A DNA stretch of 64,000 nucleotides, from assembly GCF_026341515.1 (NCBI RefSeq), contig NZ_JAPEOK010000001.1:7626001-7690000 (forward strand), read 5' to 3'. The notes beneath the pieces were generated by a model. That model worked only from the letters and a program-made list of their open reading frames with translations, was not told where the DNA came from and made no database searches. This DNA is from Streptomyces sp. NBC_00878. Lineage in GTDB: Bacteria; Actinomycetota; Actinomycetes; Streptomycetales; Streptomycetaceae. How positions within the stretch are numbered: the first letter of the stretch is position 1; every line of letters starts with the position of its first letter. Of this stretch, positions 51,993-60,430 are shown piece by piece. Made by a program: the position numbers and the translations under genes.

Positions 51993-53801
51993 GTGTGGTG
52001 GGAGGGACACATCCTGGAGGTGCTCCACGGGCTGCTGCCGGATGCTGCACCGGGCACGGAGCCGAAGCCGCAGTACGCCCTGTCTCGTTCGCTGACCGCG
52101 CGGGAACGGGCGAAGGCGGTCGAACTCACTGCTGCGGGGCACAAGGTGACCGCGGGCACGGTCGCGAACCGGCGGCGCCGCTACGAGAAGGACGGGGTGA
52201 TGGGGCTCGCCGATCACCGGCCGGTCCGCAAGACGCCGAAGTACGGCACGGTGGATGACGCGGTGGTCGCCGCGATGCGCCAGGCGATCAAAGAGGCGAC
52301 CGACGCCTCGACCCGCACCGGCACGTTCCTGCTCTGGCGGACCGAGCAGATCCTCCAGGCCAGCGAGGACGGCGGGGAGGCGAAGCTGCCCTCGCGTCGC
52401 ACGCTCTACCGGCTGCTGGACAAGCTCACCACCGGCACTCACACGACGGGATCGGCAACGACGCGCAGGTCGCGGGCGCACGGGGCAGCCGCGCCGTTCG
52501 GTGAGCTGCCGGCGTTCGCGCCGGGTGAGGTGATGCAGATCGACTCCACGCCGCTGGATGTGCTGGTGCGCCTGGACGACGGAGTGGCGGGCAAGGTCGA
52601 GCTGACCGGCATGGTCGACGTCGCGACGAGGACGGTGACCGCGGCCGTGCTGCGTCCCACGACGAAGGCGGTCGACGCCAGCGTGCTGCTGGCCCGCACG
52701 GTCACCCCGGAGCTGATGCGGCCGGGCTGGGTCGATGCCCTGCGCATGTCCCGCTCGGTGCTCCCGCACCGCCGGCTGCTGCCCCTGGACGAGCGCCTGG
52801 AGCATGCCGCCGCCCGGCCGGTGATCGTCCCCGAGATGATCGTCTGCGACCACGGCAAGGCGTTCATGTCGCGCAACTTCCTCGCGTCCTGCCGCTTCCT
52901 GCAGATCGATCTCCAGCCCGCGCACAAGGGCTCGCCCTTCGAGAAGGGGCACATCGAGAAGACGCTCGGCTCCGTGGGCACCCTGTTCACCCAGTTCCTG
53001 CCCGGCTTCACCGGCCGCAGCACCGAGCACCGCGGCCGGAACCTGGACAAGGAGCCGTTGTGGTCCCTGCTGGAACTGCAGGAGCTGCTGGACGAGTGGA
53101 TCGTCGCGAAGTGGCAGAACCGCCCGCACGACGGCCTGCGCGACCCGGCCACACCCGACCGGTCGTTCACCCCCAACGAGAAGTACGCCGCGCTCGTCGA
53201 AACCTGCGGCTACGTCCCGGTCGCGCTGTCCGGTGACGACTACGTCGAGCTGCTGCCCTCGCTCTGGCGGGCGGTCAACGACTACGGCATCAAGATCAAG
53301 CGCCGCACCTACGACAGCCCGGCCCTGGCCGGACTGCGGCGCCAGCACTCAGGCGTCAGGGAGAAGAAGGGGTTGTGGGAGGTCCACCACGACCCCTACG
53401 ACGTCGCCCGGATCTGGGTGCGCAACCACCACGTGGGCAGCGGCTGGATCGAGGCCACCTGGAAGCACCTGCACCGGGTTCCGGTCCCCTTCGGCGAACT
53501 GGCCTGGGACCACGCCGCCCAGGGCCTGCCCGAGGCGACCGAGGCGGAGATCGCCGACGCGGTCGCCGCCCTGCTGGCCAGGGCCCACGCAGGCCCCGAC
53601 CGGCCGGCCAAACCGAAACGGGCCGCCCGGGACAAGCGGGTCGCCGCCCGCACCCGCGCCGCCGGCCCCAGCACACCCGCCGCCCCACCCGCGCCCGCGG
53701 CCGCCGACCCAGACGAACCAGGCGAGGACACCGAACCGCTTGCCGAGGTGATCCCCCTGGGACTGTTCAACTCGCTCGAAGATCCATGGAGACGCACGTG
53801 A
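51993..53801 (+). CDS. tnsB: TnsB/TniA-like DDE transposase, catalytic part
   Basis: The 602-residue frame holds two N-terminal HTH regions (LTARERAKAVELTAAGHKVT; KLPSRRTLYRLLDKL). An integrase-type RNase H core carries Asp184 (GEVMQIDSTPLD), Asp286 (MIVCDHGKAF) and Glu322 (EKGHIEKTLG). A Mu-C-type C-terminal barrel and a Pro/Ala-rich tail follow. It joins the 3' transposon ends to target DNA. It opens with GTG at 51993 only because the frame of the upstream part was lost. A ribosomal +1 shift at GTGTGTG could also link the two. Confidence 0.85.
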   Translation: MWWEGHILEVLHGLLPDAAPGTEPKPQYALSRSLTARERAKAVELTAAGHKVTAGTVANRRRRYEKDGVMGLADHRPVRKTPKYGTVDDAVVAAMRQAIKEATDASTRTGTFLLWRTEQILQASEDGGEAKLPSRRTLYRLLDKLTTGTHTTGSATTRRSRAHGAAAPFGELPAFAPGEVMQIDSTPLDVLVRLDDGVAGKVELTGMVDVATRTVTAAVLRPTTKAVDASVLLARTVTPELMRPGWVDALRMSRSVLPHRRLLPLDERLEHAAARPVIVPEMIVCDHGKAFMSRNFLASCRFLQIDLQPAHKGSPFEKGHIEKTLGSVGTLFTQFLPGFTGRSTEHRGRNLDKEPLWSLLELQELLDEWIVAKWQNRPHDGLRDPATPDRSFTPNEKYAALVETCGYVPVALSGDDYVELLPSLWRAVNDYGIKIKRRTYDSPALAGLRRQHSGVREKKGLWEVHHDPYDVARIWVRNHHVGSGWIEATWKHLHRVPVPFGELAWDHAAQGLPEATEAEIADAVAALLARAHAGPDRPAKPKRAARDKRVAARTRAAGPSTPAAPPAPAAADPDEPGEDTEPLAEVIPLGLFNSLEDPWRRT

Positions 53802-54828
53802 TCTCTCCCGGCCACATACCCGACGCCGCCGTGAACACGGCAGACGATCAGGCCGGATGCCAGCTGACCACCCGGCAGGGATGGCGCCGCTTCACCGCCG
53901 AACCTCCCGCCCCGCCGGCGCTGTTGAGCGAGGACGAGTACGAACAGATGGAGCCGCTCCAGCGGGAGCTCTACGACGGCGAACGGCTCGACCACCACGC
54001 CCGACTGCGCGTGGTCGCCACGTCCACGGTCCGGCACACCGTCGCCTGGTCCTGCTCAACAAACACGCGATCAGCGCCCGCCGCGGGCTGATCGTCTCCG
54101 GTCCCGCCGGCACCGGCAAGACCATCGCCATCACCCAGCTCGGGCGAGCCCACGAACTCCTGGACCAGGCCCGGCATCCGACGGTCATCGGCCGGATCCC
54201 GGTCGTCTACATCACGGTCCCGCCCGCCGCGACCGCCCGCATGGTCGCCGCCGAGTTCGCCCGCTTCCTCGGCCTGCCGGTCCGGCGCAGCTCCAACATC
54301 ACCGATCTCATCGAGGCCGTCGTCGGTGTCTGCACCGACACCCGCACCGGTCTGGTCCTGGTCGACGAACTCCACAACATCTCGCTCACCAGCCGCACCG
54401 GCGCGGAAGTCGCCGACACCCTGAAGTACTTCTCCGAGCGGATCCCGGCGACGTTCATCTACGCCGGCATCGACATCGAGCACTCCACCCTGCTGTCGGG
54501 AACCCGCGGGCAGCAGATCGCGGGCCGCTTCACCCTCATCCCCACGGCCCCGTTCCCCTACAACACGGAATGGAAGGGCCTGGTCGCCACGCTGGAGAGC
54601 ACCCTGCTCCTGCACCGACACCAGCCCGGCACCCTCACCAGCCTGGACCGTTACCTGCATGACCGAACCGGCGGCATGATCGGCGCCCTGTCCCACGCCA
54701 TCCGGGGCGCCGCGATCGACGCCATCCTCACCGGCACCGAGACCATCACCAAGAAGTCGCTCGCCGCGGTCCCACTGGACCACTCCGCGCAGTCCTTCTC
54801 CCGCACCGCCACCGGGGCCCGTCGGTGA
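53786..54828 (+). pseudogene. tnsC: TnsC/TniB-like AAA+ ATPase, frameshifted
   Basis: The N-terminal frame from ATG 53786 (METHVISPGHIPD) runs to about 54050 (RVVATSTVRHTV). The protein then continues in another frame with RRLVLLNKHAISARRG, Walker A GPAGTGKT, Walker B LVLVDELHN and the rest to 54828. A small deletion near 54045-54055 explains the break. The intact protein would regulate target choice and activate the transposase. It overlaps the tnsB end (15 bp) and the tniQ start (GTGA). Confidence 0.8.
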
Positions 54829-55469
54829 ACGAGTACTTGCAGATCCCGCTCGCTCCTCTGCCCGTTGACGTCCGCTCCCGGCTCGGTGAGACGACCGTCA
54901 GTTACATCGAGCGCCTCGCGCGAGCCAACCATCTCAAGCCCAGCGAGCTGGTCCGACACCTGGCGCCGCCACCACACAAGACCGGCCACAGGCCAGCCCT
55001 GGTCCGTCTCGCGAAAATCTGCGGCCGTTCGACAGACGTCCTGGCCATCACCCTCGCGGATGCCGAACCGGCGCATCTCCCTGTCTGGACGAAGGACGAC
55101 CTCCGACTCCGGCGCCGCGTCGCCTTGAGGAGTGACGGTTTCGACATGGCAGGGTTGATCAAACAGGACGCCCGCTGGAACAAGGCCGGCCTGCGACAGA
55201 TCGCCAATAGCTGGCAGATCCCGCTCTGGGGCCTCAAGAGGATCCTCAGCCCGCGCTTCCCCGATCCCAACCCCCCGGCACGGGCCTTCATGACGGAGGA
55301 CAACTACCGCAGAATCAAGACCCACTACTCACAGGGTCTGACCGCCACGGAGACATGGCGCTACTTCCTCGACAAGCACGACTCCTGGATTCCCCTGACC
55401 ACCATCACGGCGCTCTACATCACCCTCGCCCGAGAACCTCAGTCAGCTGAATCCAGCGAATATGAGTGA
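54825..55469 (+). CDS. tniQ: TniQ/TnsD-like target-selection protein
   Basis: The 214-aa protein starts VNEYLQIPLAPLPVDVRSRL and contains the TniQ-type N-terminal pattern GETTVSYIERLARANHLKPS. It is followed by LVRLAKICGRSTDVLAITLA and helical DNA-binding segments (TKDDLRLRRRVAL, KAGLRQIANSWQIPLWGLKR). It lacks an obvious zinc finger and is shorter than TnsD. It overlaps tnsC by GTGA. Confidence 0.72.
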   Translation: MNEYLQIPLAPLPVDVRSRLGETTVSYIERLARANHLKPSELVRHLAPPPHKTGHRPALVRLAKICGRSTDVLAITLADAEPAHLPVWTKDDLRLRRRVALRSDGFDMAGLIKQDARWNKAGLRQIANSWQIPLWGLKRILSPRFPDPNPPARAFMTEDNYRRIKTHYSQGLTATETWRYFLDKHDSWIPLTTITALYITLAREPQSAESSEYE

Positions 55470-55488
55470 CTGTGCCGGGCCGCGATAG

Positions 55489-55548
55489 TTGGCACCGTCT
55501 GGCCAAGATTCTTGGCACCTGTAATGATTTGCCGCGTTTGTTGGCACC
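55489..55548 (+). repeat. Three TTGGCACC repeats after tniQ
   Basis: TTGGCACC at 55489-55496, 55512-55519 and 55541-55548, spaced 23 and 29 bp. They are candidates for right-end transposase sites, since the inverted core GTGCCA also occurs at the left end. Confidence 0.65.
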
Positions 55549-55653
55549 GGCGCCATGGCTCAGCGCGTCAGCGAGGCCGGCGCGCATGGGGCCGTAACGG
55601 CGACAGTCTCGTCGCTTGGTTCCTTGCCGCTTCCATGCGACCTTCGGCGATTT

Positions 55654-56514
55654 CTACAGACCGTCCAGTCGCTTGGTCACTGTGTCGAGTGTCGGCCAAG
55701 GAGGACCCTCGCGCAGCAAGCGCAGGAATTCCTCTCCGAATCGCCTCCCATTCGGAAACTGGTCACCAAGCTCCCAACGCCACGCGGCGACCATCGCGAT
55801 AACGAGCTGCCGGCACTCGTCCAGCAGCCCTTGGTCAACGCTTGGGTAGTGCTCGCAGACCGCCTCGGGAACATGGGCGAGATCGAACTCGACGGGTCCA
55901 CGGCAGCACGTCTCAAGGTCGATGAACAACGGACCGTTCTTCGTGCTGAGCACATTGCCCGGATGCGGCTCGCCGTGGAGCAGCTGCTCCACCGCGCCGC
56001 GGTCCTCGATCGCTCGTCGCAGGCTTGCCAGCCTGCCGCTGAGGAACACGCGGTCCGCGTCAGCGAGCTCCGGCGAGCGATCCGGCTCGGCGACAACTTC
56101 TTCCGCCTCCGTGATCCGGTCCGTGAACCTTGGGCTCGGCACATCGACCTTGCGCATGCCGGCGTGCAACTGCTCCAGCGCCTTGGCGTAGTCGACTGGT
56201 GAGGTGTGAGGTGTCACGGGCTCGTAGTAGGTCCACAGCGTCACTGCGAAGCCATCGCGCGCGTACACACGCGGGTCCGCCCGAGGCTCCAAGGGACACA
56301 CCGGGCATCCGACCTCGGCGAGCCGCTGAGCGAGCTCGACTTCGAACTGTGCAACCTCTTGTCCCACAGGGGCGACCCGGGCAAAGACGTTGCATGGCGT
56401 CAGCCGCAGTGCCAGCTTGTTCGAGTTGTGGAGAACGATTGCGTCGTTGGCTGGCAGGTCGAGCGATGCGGCGACCGAAGTCGCAGCCGCGATCGCACGC
56501 GTGACGTCGGTCAT
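55654..56514 (-). CDS. Aminoglycoside phosphotransferase family protein
   Basis: The 286-residue APH/ChoK-fold kinase has the catalytic loop LLHGEPHPGNVL, with Glu in place of the usual Asp in HGD, and the metal-binding IDLETCCRGPVEFDLA. The N-lobe strand ALRLTPCNVFARVAP is short. Such proteins range from antibiotic kinases to house-keeping small-molecule kinases, and resistance cannot be claimed. It lies between two sets of transposon-end-like repeats, so it may be cargo. Confidence 0.82.
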   Translation of the reverse strand: MTDVTRAIAAATSVAASLDLPANDAIVLHNSNKLALRLTPCNVFARVAPVGQEVAQFEVELAQRLAEVGCPVCPLEPRADPRVYARDGFAVTLWTYYEPVTPHTSPVDYAKALEQLHAGMRKVDVPSPRFTDRITEAEEVVAEPDRSPELADADRVFLSGRLASLRRAIEDRGAVEQLLHGEPHPGNVLSTKNGPLFIDLETCCRGPVEFDLAHVPEAVCEHYPSVDQGLLDECRQLVIAMVAAWRWELGDQFPNGRRFGEEFLRLLREGPPWPTLDTVTKRLDGL

Positions 56515-56842
56515 CTCCACCCTCGAATTTTGGCATAGATGAGCGAGGGCAATGCCAACCAGCGTGGCTCGGCACAGTGACCCAGGCCACTCAACCTTCG
56601 ATGGCACACGCTCAATGTTCGTTGTCACAGAACACGGGTGACCTGTCGCAGCGAAGGTTGAGCGTTGTCACCGAAGGTTGGTGACCGCTAGGTTTTCTCA
56701 CCGAAGGTTGAGTGGCTGCTGAGACCTGGTGTCTGGGCGACGGTGGGGGAACCGGTACACGCGTCCCGCAGGTACGAGGGCGACAAAGGCACCCGGTGCG
56801 GCACAACCGGCAGCGTCTGCGGTCGCGTACCGCGTGGCACGC
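56515..56842. other. 328-bp region with transposon-end-like repeats
   Basis: No gene. It carries the repeat array described next. The remaining 56716-56842 has no visible signal and lies 3' of the response regulator gene. Confidence 0.5.
56591..56715. repeat. Cluster of CGAAGGTTGA end repeats
   Basis: One inverted copy TCAACCTTCGATGGCAC (56591-56607) matches the left-end repeat at 50909 over 17 bp. Three direct copies follow: TGTCGCAGCGAAGGTTGAG (56644-56662), TGTCACCGAAGGTTGGTGAC (56666-56685) and TCTCACCGAAGGTTGAGTGG (56696-56715). Spacings are 22 and 30 bp. Confidence 0.75.
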
Positions 56843-57511
56843 CTATCCTCCCGGTGTAACCAGTCCCGTCTCGTACGCGATCACGACCGCCTGGGCCCGG
56901 CTGTTCAGATCCAGTTTGGTCATGGTGCGGTTGAGGTGGGTCTTGACCGTGGCTTCGCTGATGGAGAGCCGGTCGGCGATCTCCGGGTTGGACAGGCCGC
57001 GCGCGATGAGCTTGAGGACTTCGACCTCGCGGGATGTCAACGTGCCGAGGCCCGGCGGGGGTTGGGCAGCGGAGGCGGACCTGGCCTGGTGGGCGAATGC
57101 TTCGACCAGCCGCCGAGTCACGCTGGGCGCGAAGAGCGCGTCGCCGCCCCCGACCGCGGTCACGGCTGCCAGCAGTCGCTCGGGGCCTGAGTCCTTGAGC
57201 AGGAAGCCGGACGCCCCGGCACGCAATGCTCCGTACACGTACTCGTCGAGGTCGAAGGTGGTCAGGACCAGCACCCGGGGCGCGGGGTCGGCCGCGTCCG
57301 CGAGGATGCGCTCGGTGGCCTCGATGCCGTTCATGCCGGGCATGCGGATGTCCATCAGGATCACGTCGGGCCGCATCTTGGCGGCCACCTGCACCGCCTC
57401 CTCGCCGTCGCCCGCCTCTCCGACGACCTCGAAGCCGGGTACGGCGTTGAGGAGACCGACGAGCCCGGCGCGGATGAGGAACTGGTCGTCGACGACGAGG
57501 ACTCTCGTCAT
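56843..57511 (-). CDS. LuxR/NarL-type response regulator
   Basis: The 222-residue protein has a receiver domain with Asp54 (VILMDIRMPGMNG) and FLLKDSG. The LuxR HTH is LTSREVEVLKLIARGLSNPE with IADRLSISEATVKTHL. It is coupled to the kinase gene by ATGA overlap (57508-57511). Likely targets include the divergent lectin gene, where repeated sites are seen. Confidence 0.93.
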   Translation of the reverse strand: MTRVLVVDDQFLIRAGLVGLLNAVPGFEVVGEAGDGEEAVQVAAKMRPDVILMDIRMPGMNGIEATERILADAADPAPRVLVLTTFDLDEYVYGALRAGASGFLLKDSGPERLLAAVTAVGGGDALFAPSVTRRLVEAFAHQARSASAAQPPPGLGTLTSREVEVLKLIARGLSNPEIADRLSISEATVKTHLNRTMTKLDLNSRAQAVVIAYETGLVTPGG

Positions 57512-58674
57512 CTCGTACGCTCCTCTCCCCACCGTGCGCCAGTCGTCGACGTCGGCAGGGTCAGGCTGACCGCGAAGCCCCCCTCGGCGCGTGGGCCGAC
57601 GCTGATCGTCCCGCCGTAGAGCTTGGTGCGCTCCCGCATACCGATCAAGCCGTGTCCGGTACCCGTCGGGACGTTGTCCGAAATCACCTCCTCACCGTCG
57701 TTGGTGACGCTGACCGTCAGGTGGTGCTGCCGGTAGTGCAACCGCACCTGGGCATCGGCGTTGCGGGTGTGTTTGAGGACGTTGGTCAGGGCTTCCTGGA
57801 CGACGCGGTACGCGCACAGCTCGACGCCGGGCGGAAGGGGGCGCACGGTGCCCTCGACGCTCAGTTCGACCAGGACGCCTGCGGCCCGGACGCGTTCGAC
57901 CAGATCGTCGAGGCGGGCCAGGGTCGGCATGGGGGCCGCTGAATCGGAGCCGCCCAGGTCGTTTTCCCGCAGGACGTGGAGCATGCGCCGCAACTCCTCC
58001 AGGGCCTCCGTGCTGGTGTCCTCGATGGTGCTGAGCGCGCCCCGGGCCGTCGCGGTATCGGAGTCGAGGACGAACCGGGCCAGGCCCGCCTGCACCGAGA
58101 TCACCGACATGTGGTGCGCGACCACGTCGTGCAGCTCCCGCGCTATCCGCCCGCGTTCGGCGGCGACCTCACGGCGGGCCCGTTCGGCCTGCTCGAGGCG
58201 CAGCTGCCGGGCGAGTTCGCGGGAGCGGCGGGCCAGCATTCCGAACCACACCAGCACGGCGCAGCACAGCAGCGCCTCGGTCACGGCCAGTCCAGCGGAC
58301 CGGCTGTCGCTGACCACACCGCCGTACACCCATTTGGCGGTCGACACGGCCGCGCAGCCGATGGCGATCCTTGCCGTGCACATCGACGCCACCGTGTACA
58401 GGACGAGCGCAGAGCCGAACACCGACAACAGCGGCCAGTACCCGAGGCTGACGAAGGCGACGCCTGCGCACTGCACGGCTGCGAAGACCGCCAGCGGTGC
58501 CCTGCGCCGCAGGGCGAGGGGCACATGCGCCAGGGCCAGCAGCACATAGGCCCGCGTGTCGAGTTCCGGCCAGCCCCGCGCCACCGACTCCCGTCCCAGC
58601 CGGACGGCCACGCAGACCATGACCAGCGCCATCAACGTGTCGACGACGATCGGCCGGGGCGTCCGCATGCGCAT
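57508..58674 (-). CDS. Sensor histidine kinase (HisKA_3)
   Basis: The 388-aa kinase has an N-terminal block of about five to six membrane segments (residues 10-150) with no extracellular domain, as in DesK-like kinases. The phospho-acceptor is His182 in ARELHDVVAHHMSVISVQAG. The ATPase domain has VVQEALTNVLKHT and GHGLIGMRER. ATG 58674 (MRMRTPRP) is chosen; an open extension to GTG 58713 has no better ribosome site. Confidence 0.9.
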   Translation of the reverse strand: MRMRTPRPIVVDTLMALVMVCVAVRLGRESVARGWPELDTRAYVLLALAHVPLALRRRAPLAVFAAVQCAGVAFVSLGYWPLLSVFGSALVLYTVASMCTARIAIGCAAVSTAKWVYGGVVSDSRSAGLAVTEALLCCAVLVWFGMLARRSRELARQLRLEQAERARREVAAERGRIARELHDVVAHHMSVISVQAGLARFVLDSDTATARGALSTIEDTSTEALEELRRMLHVLRENDLGGSDSAAPMPTLARLDDLVERVRAAGVLVELSVEGTVRPLPPGVELCAYRVVQEALTNVLKHTRNADAQVRLHYRQHHLTVSVTNDGEEVISDNVPTGTGHGLIGMRERTKLYGGTISVGPRAEGGFAVSLTLPTSTTGARWGEERTR

Positions 58675-58710
58675 CGCCGCAGCGTATCGGCGGCACACGT
58701 GCGGCGGCGT

Positions 58711-58762
58711 CAACCTTCCGCGGTACCACGGAAGTTGCCGGAACCACTACCGCGAAAGTTGC
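58711..58762. promoter_or_regulatory. Repeated operator-like sites between kinase and lectin genes
   Basis: TACCACGGAAGTTGC (58724-58738) and TACCGCGAAAGTTGC (58748-58762) are direct repeats 24 bp apart. An inverted relative, CAACCTTCCGCGGTA (58711-58725), overlaps the first to form a near-palindrome. The position between divergent units suits autoregulation by the response regulator. Confidence 0.5.
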
Positions 58763-58946
58763 AGGCTCCGCGTGGCTACCGCGCATGGTGGGGTGGGACT
58801 TCCACCCACCACGGGACGCGGCAGCCACGCCGCCGCCCCTACGGTCATGACACAGCGGCACCGCCCGACCAACGGAGCCGCCACAGCCCGCGGGCTACTC
58901 GGGGGACCCAACGGGGGGACCCAGCCCGCGTCTGGAAGGAGCCAGC

Positions 58947-59465
58947 ATGGCCATACGCAAGCGCATCGCCCTGGCCACGGCCGCCCTCGCCCTGGGCAGC
59001 GGCCTTGCCACCGCAACGCCGGCGCAAGCGGTGACGTATCCCGCCTACGCCGACAAGGCCTATGGGGAGTGTCTCGAGGGCCGCAGTCTTGACACAGGCC
59101 CCCTAGCTTTGTGGCCCTGCGACAATTCTTCGGAGCAGGACTGGGAGGTTGAGTCGCGGCCGCAATCCGGCACGTCGAACGACGTGGTGAAGCTCAGAAA
59201 CATCCGTTACAACCGCTGCCTGGACAGCCACGCCGGTGTCAACAATGACTATTTGTTCAACATCAGCTGCAACACTGGCAACTACCAGCTGTGGGAAGTG
59301 TTCTACAACAGCAACGGCACGCGAACCTTCAAGAGTTGGGGAGCGTGGAGACACCAGGGCCTGCACCTGTGCCTGAGTTCCAACCCGGCCGGAAGGGACT
59401 TTTCCCCGTTGCTGAAGACGTGCAACCGCAACTCGGCTTATCAGCAGTGGACCCGGCGGGTATGA
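58947..59465 (+). CDS. Secreted ricin-type beta-trefoil lectin domain protein
   Basis: The 172-residue protein has a signal peptide ending TPAQA (about residue 28). The rest is one ricin B-type beta-trefoil with Q-x-W-like turns (SSEQDWEVE, NYQLWEVF, AYQQWTRRV) and paired cysteines (C42/C58, others). It should bind sugars outside the cell. There is no catalytic domain. AAGGAG lies 6 nt before the ATG. Confidence 0.88.
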   Translation: MAIRKRIALATAALALGSGLATATPAQAVTYPAYADKAYGECLEGRSLDTGPLALWPCDNSSEQDWEVESRPQSGTSNDVVKLRNIRYNRCLDSHAGVNNDYLFNISCNTGNYQLWEVFYNSNGTRTFKSWGAWRHQGLHLCLSSNPAGRDFSPLLKTCNRNSAYQQWTRRV

Positions 59466-59662
59466 CTGTCCGGCGCTGACGGCCATCCTCGTCGGCCGAC
59501 GGGAGACCGACGGTGCGCGCGGCCGGAAGGGGCCGGCGTGACCATCGGATGCCCCACCTTCCCCCGTGGCGTGCCCCGTCAACCACCCGACGCTGCCGGA
59601 TAACGACGTCACCGTCGCCGCGCGCCAGCGTCCGCAACATAAAAACAAGGAAGGCGATTCTC

Positions 59663-60196
59663 TTGATTCGTAAGGCCATATCTGGCCTGGTGGCCGCTCT
59701 CGCCGTCATCGCGGCGACGCTGCTGGGCACCGCTAGCCCGGCTGTCGCCGAGGTCAGCGGCCCATGGGTGATGCAGCCGTACACAAGTGACCTCTGTATC
59801 CACCCGACCAACTACTCTTCGGCAAGCGGCGTCGTGGTCGAGCAAACCCTCTGCGAGTCCCGCGTGGATCGCGACTGGAACTTCCAGACAATCAACGCGG
59901 GCTACTACCGGATCTCTTACCGCAACGGTGGCAAGTGCCTTGCTGTGAGCGGATCGTCGACCGCCAACTCGGCCAAGATAGTCACGCAGGCGTGCGGTAA
60001 CCCCACGCTCAACGACAATTGGCTGCCGATCAGGAACTTCTCGGCCGGGGATTTGGACTATTACCTGCTGTACAACCGGCACAGCGGCAAGTGCCTGAAC
60101 GTCAAAGGCAACTCGACCGCCATCGGCGGCGATCTGATCCAGTACACCTGCAACACCGCAGCGAACAACGAGTCGTTCACCTGGAACAGGCCGTAA
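59663..60196 (+). CDS. Secreted ricin-type beta-trefoil lectin domain protein, second
   Basis: The 177-aa protein has a signal peptide ending SPAVA (about residue 29) and three trefoil repeats with the classical GKCLAVSG, GKCLNVKGNST and QYTCN motifs. It is closer to the typical RICIN family than its neighbour. It starts with TTG at 59663, supported by AAGGAAGG 7 nt upstream. It probably forms a lectin pair with the preceding gene. Confidence 0.88.
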   Translation: MIRKAISGLVAALAVIAATLLGTASPAVAEVSGPWVMQPYTSDLCIHPTNYSSASGVVVEQTLCESRVDRDWNFQTINAGYYRISYRNGGKCLAVSGSSTANSAKIVTQACGNPTLNDNWLPIRNFSAGDLDYYLLYNRHSGKCLNVKGNSTAIGGDLIQYTCNTAANNESFTWNRP

Positions 60197-60277
60197 GATC
60201 GCCGCGCGACGACCGCGGCCGGTGCTGGCGAGTCGATGCTCGCTGGCCCTCGTTGTCGGGCGGTGGAGAGAGGCCAC

Positions 60278-60410
60278 TCACGCCGTGGTCTCCAGGTCGG
60301 AGCGGCCGCCGTGGTCGGTGACGACGATGTACTCCGCCCGCCGCAGCCCAGGACATGGCCGATCTCGTCTACCGCGCCGCGGTAGACGAAGGACGCCTCG
60401 GGGCCGACGA
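60278..60410 (-). pseudogene. Frameshifted gene fragment
   Basis: On the minus strand one frame reads LVGPEASFVYRGAVDEIGHV. After a shift near 60345 another continues RAEYIVVTDHGGRSDLETTA to a stop at 60278. The two pieces join naturally as the C-terminus of one protein of about 45 residues. No start is present. The family is not recognised. Confidence 0.4.
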
Positions 60411-60430
60411 GACGACGGAATCAGCGACCA

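Larger units (their letters stand above)
50890..55560 (+). mobile_element. Tn7/Tn5053-like transposon module (tnsA, sORF, tnsB, tnsC, tniQ)
   Basis: Four transposition genes lie in one orientation with overlapping or nearly overlapping ends. They are flanked on the left by GTGCCATCGAAG(G/T)TTGATC twice (50909, 50940) and on the right by TTGGCACC three times (55489, 55512, 55541). GTGCCA and the word ATCATTA are shared in opposite orientation by the two ends, as expected for transposase binding sites. The right boundary could instead be the inverted copy at 56591, which would include the phosphotransferase gene. Both tnsB and tnsC carry frameshifts, so it is probably not self-mobile. Confidence 0.65.

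Noticed and set aside
55654..56514. Specific aminoglycoside-resistance gene
   Set aside because: Only general APH-fold motifs are visible, with an HGE in place of HGD; no specific resistance subgroup can be recognised.
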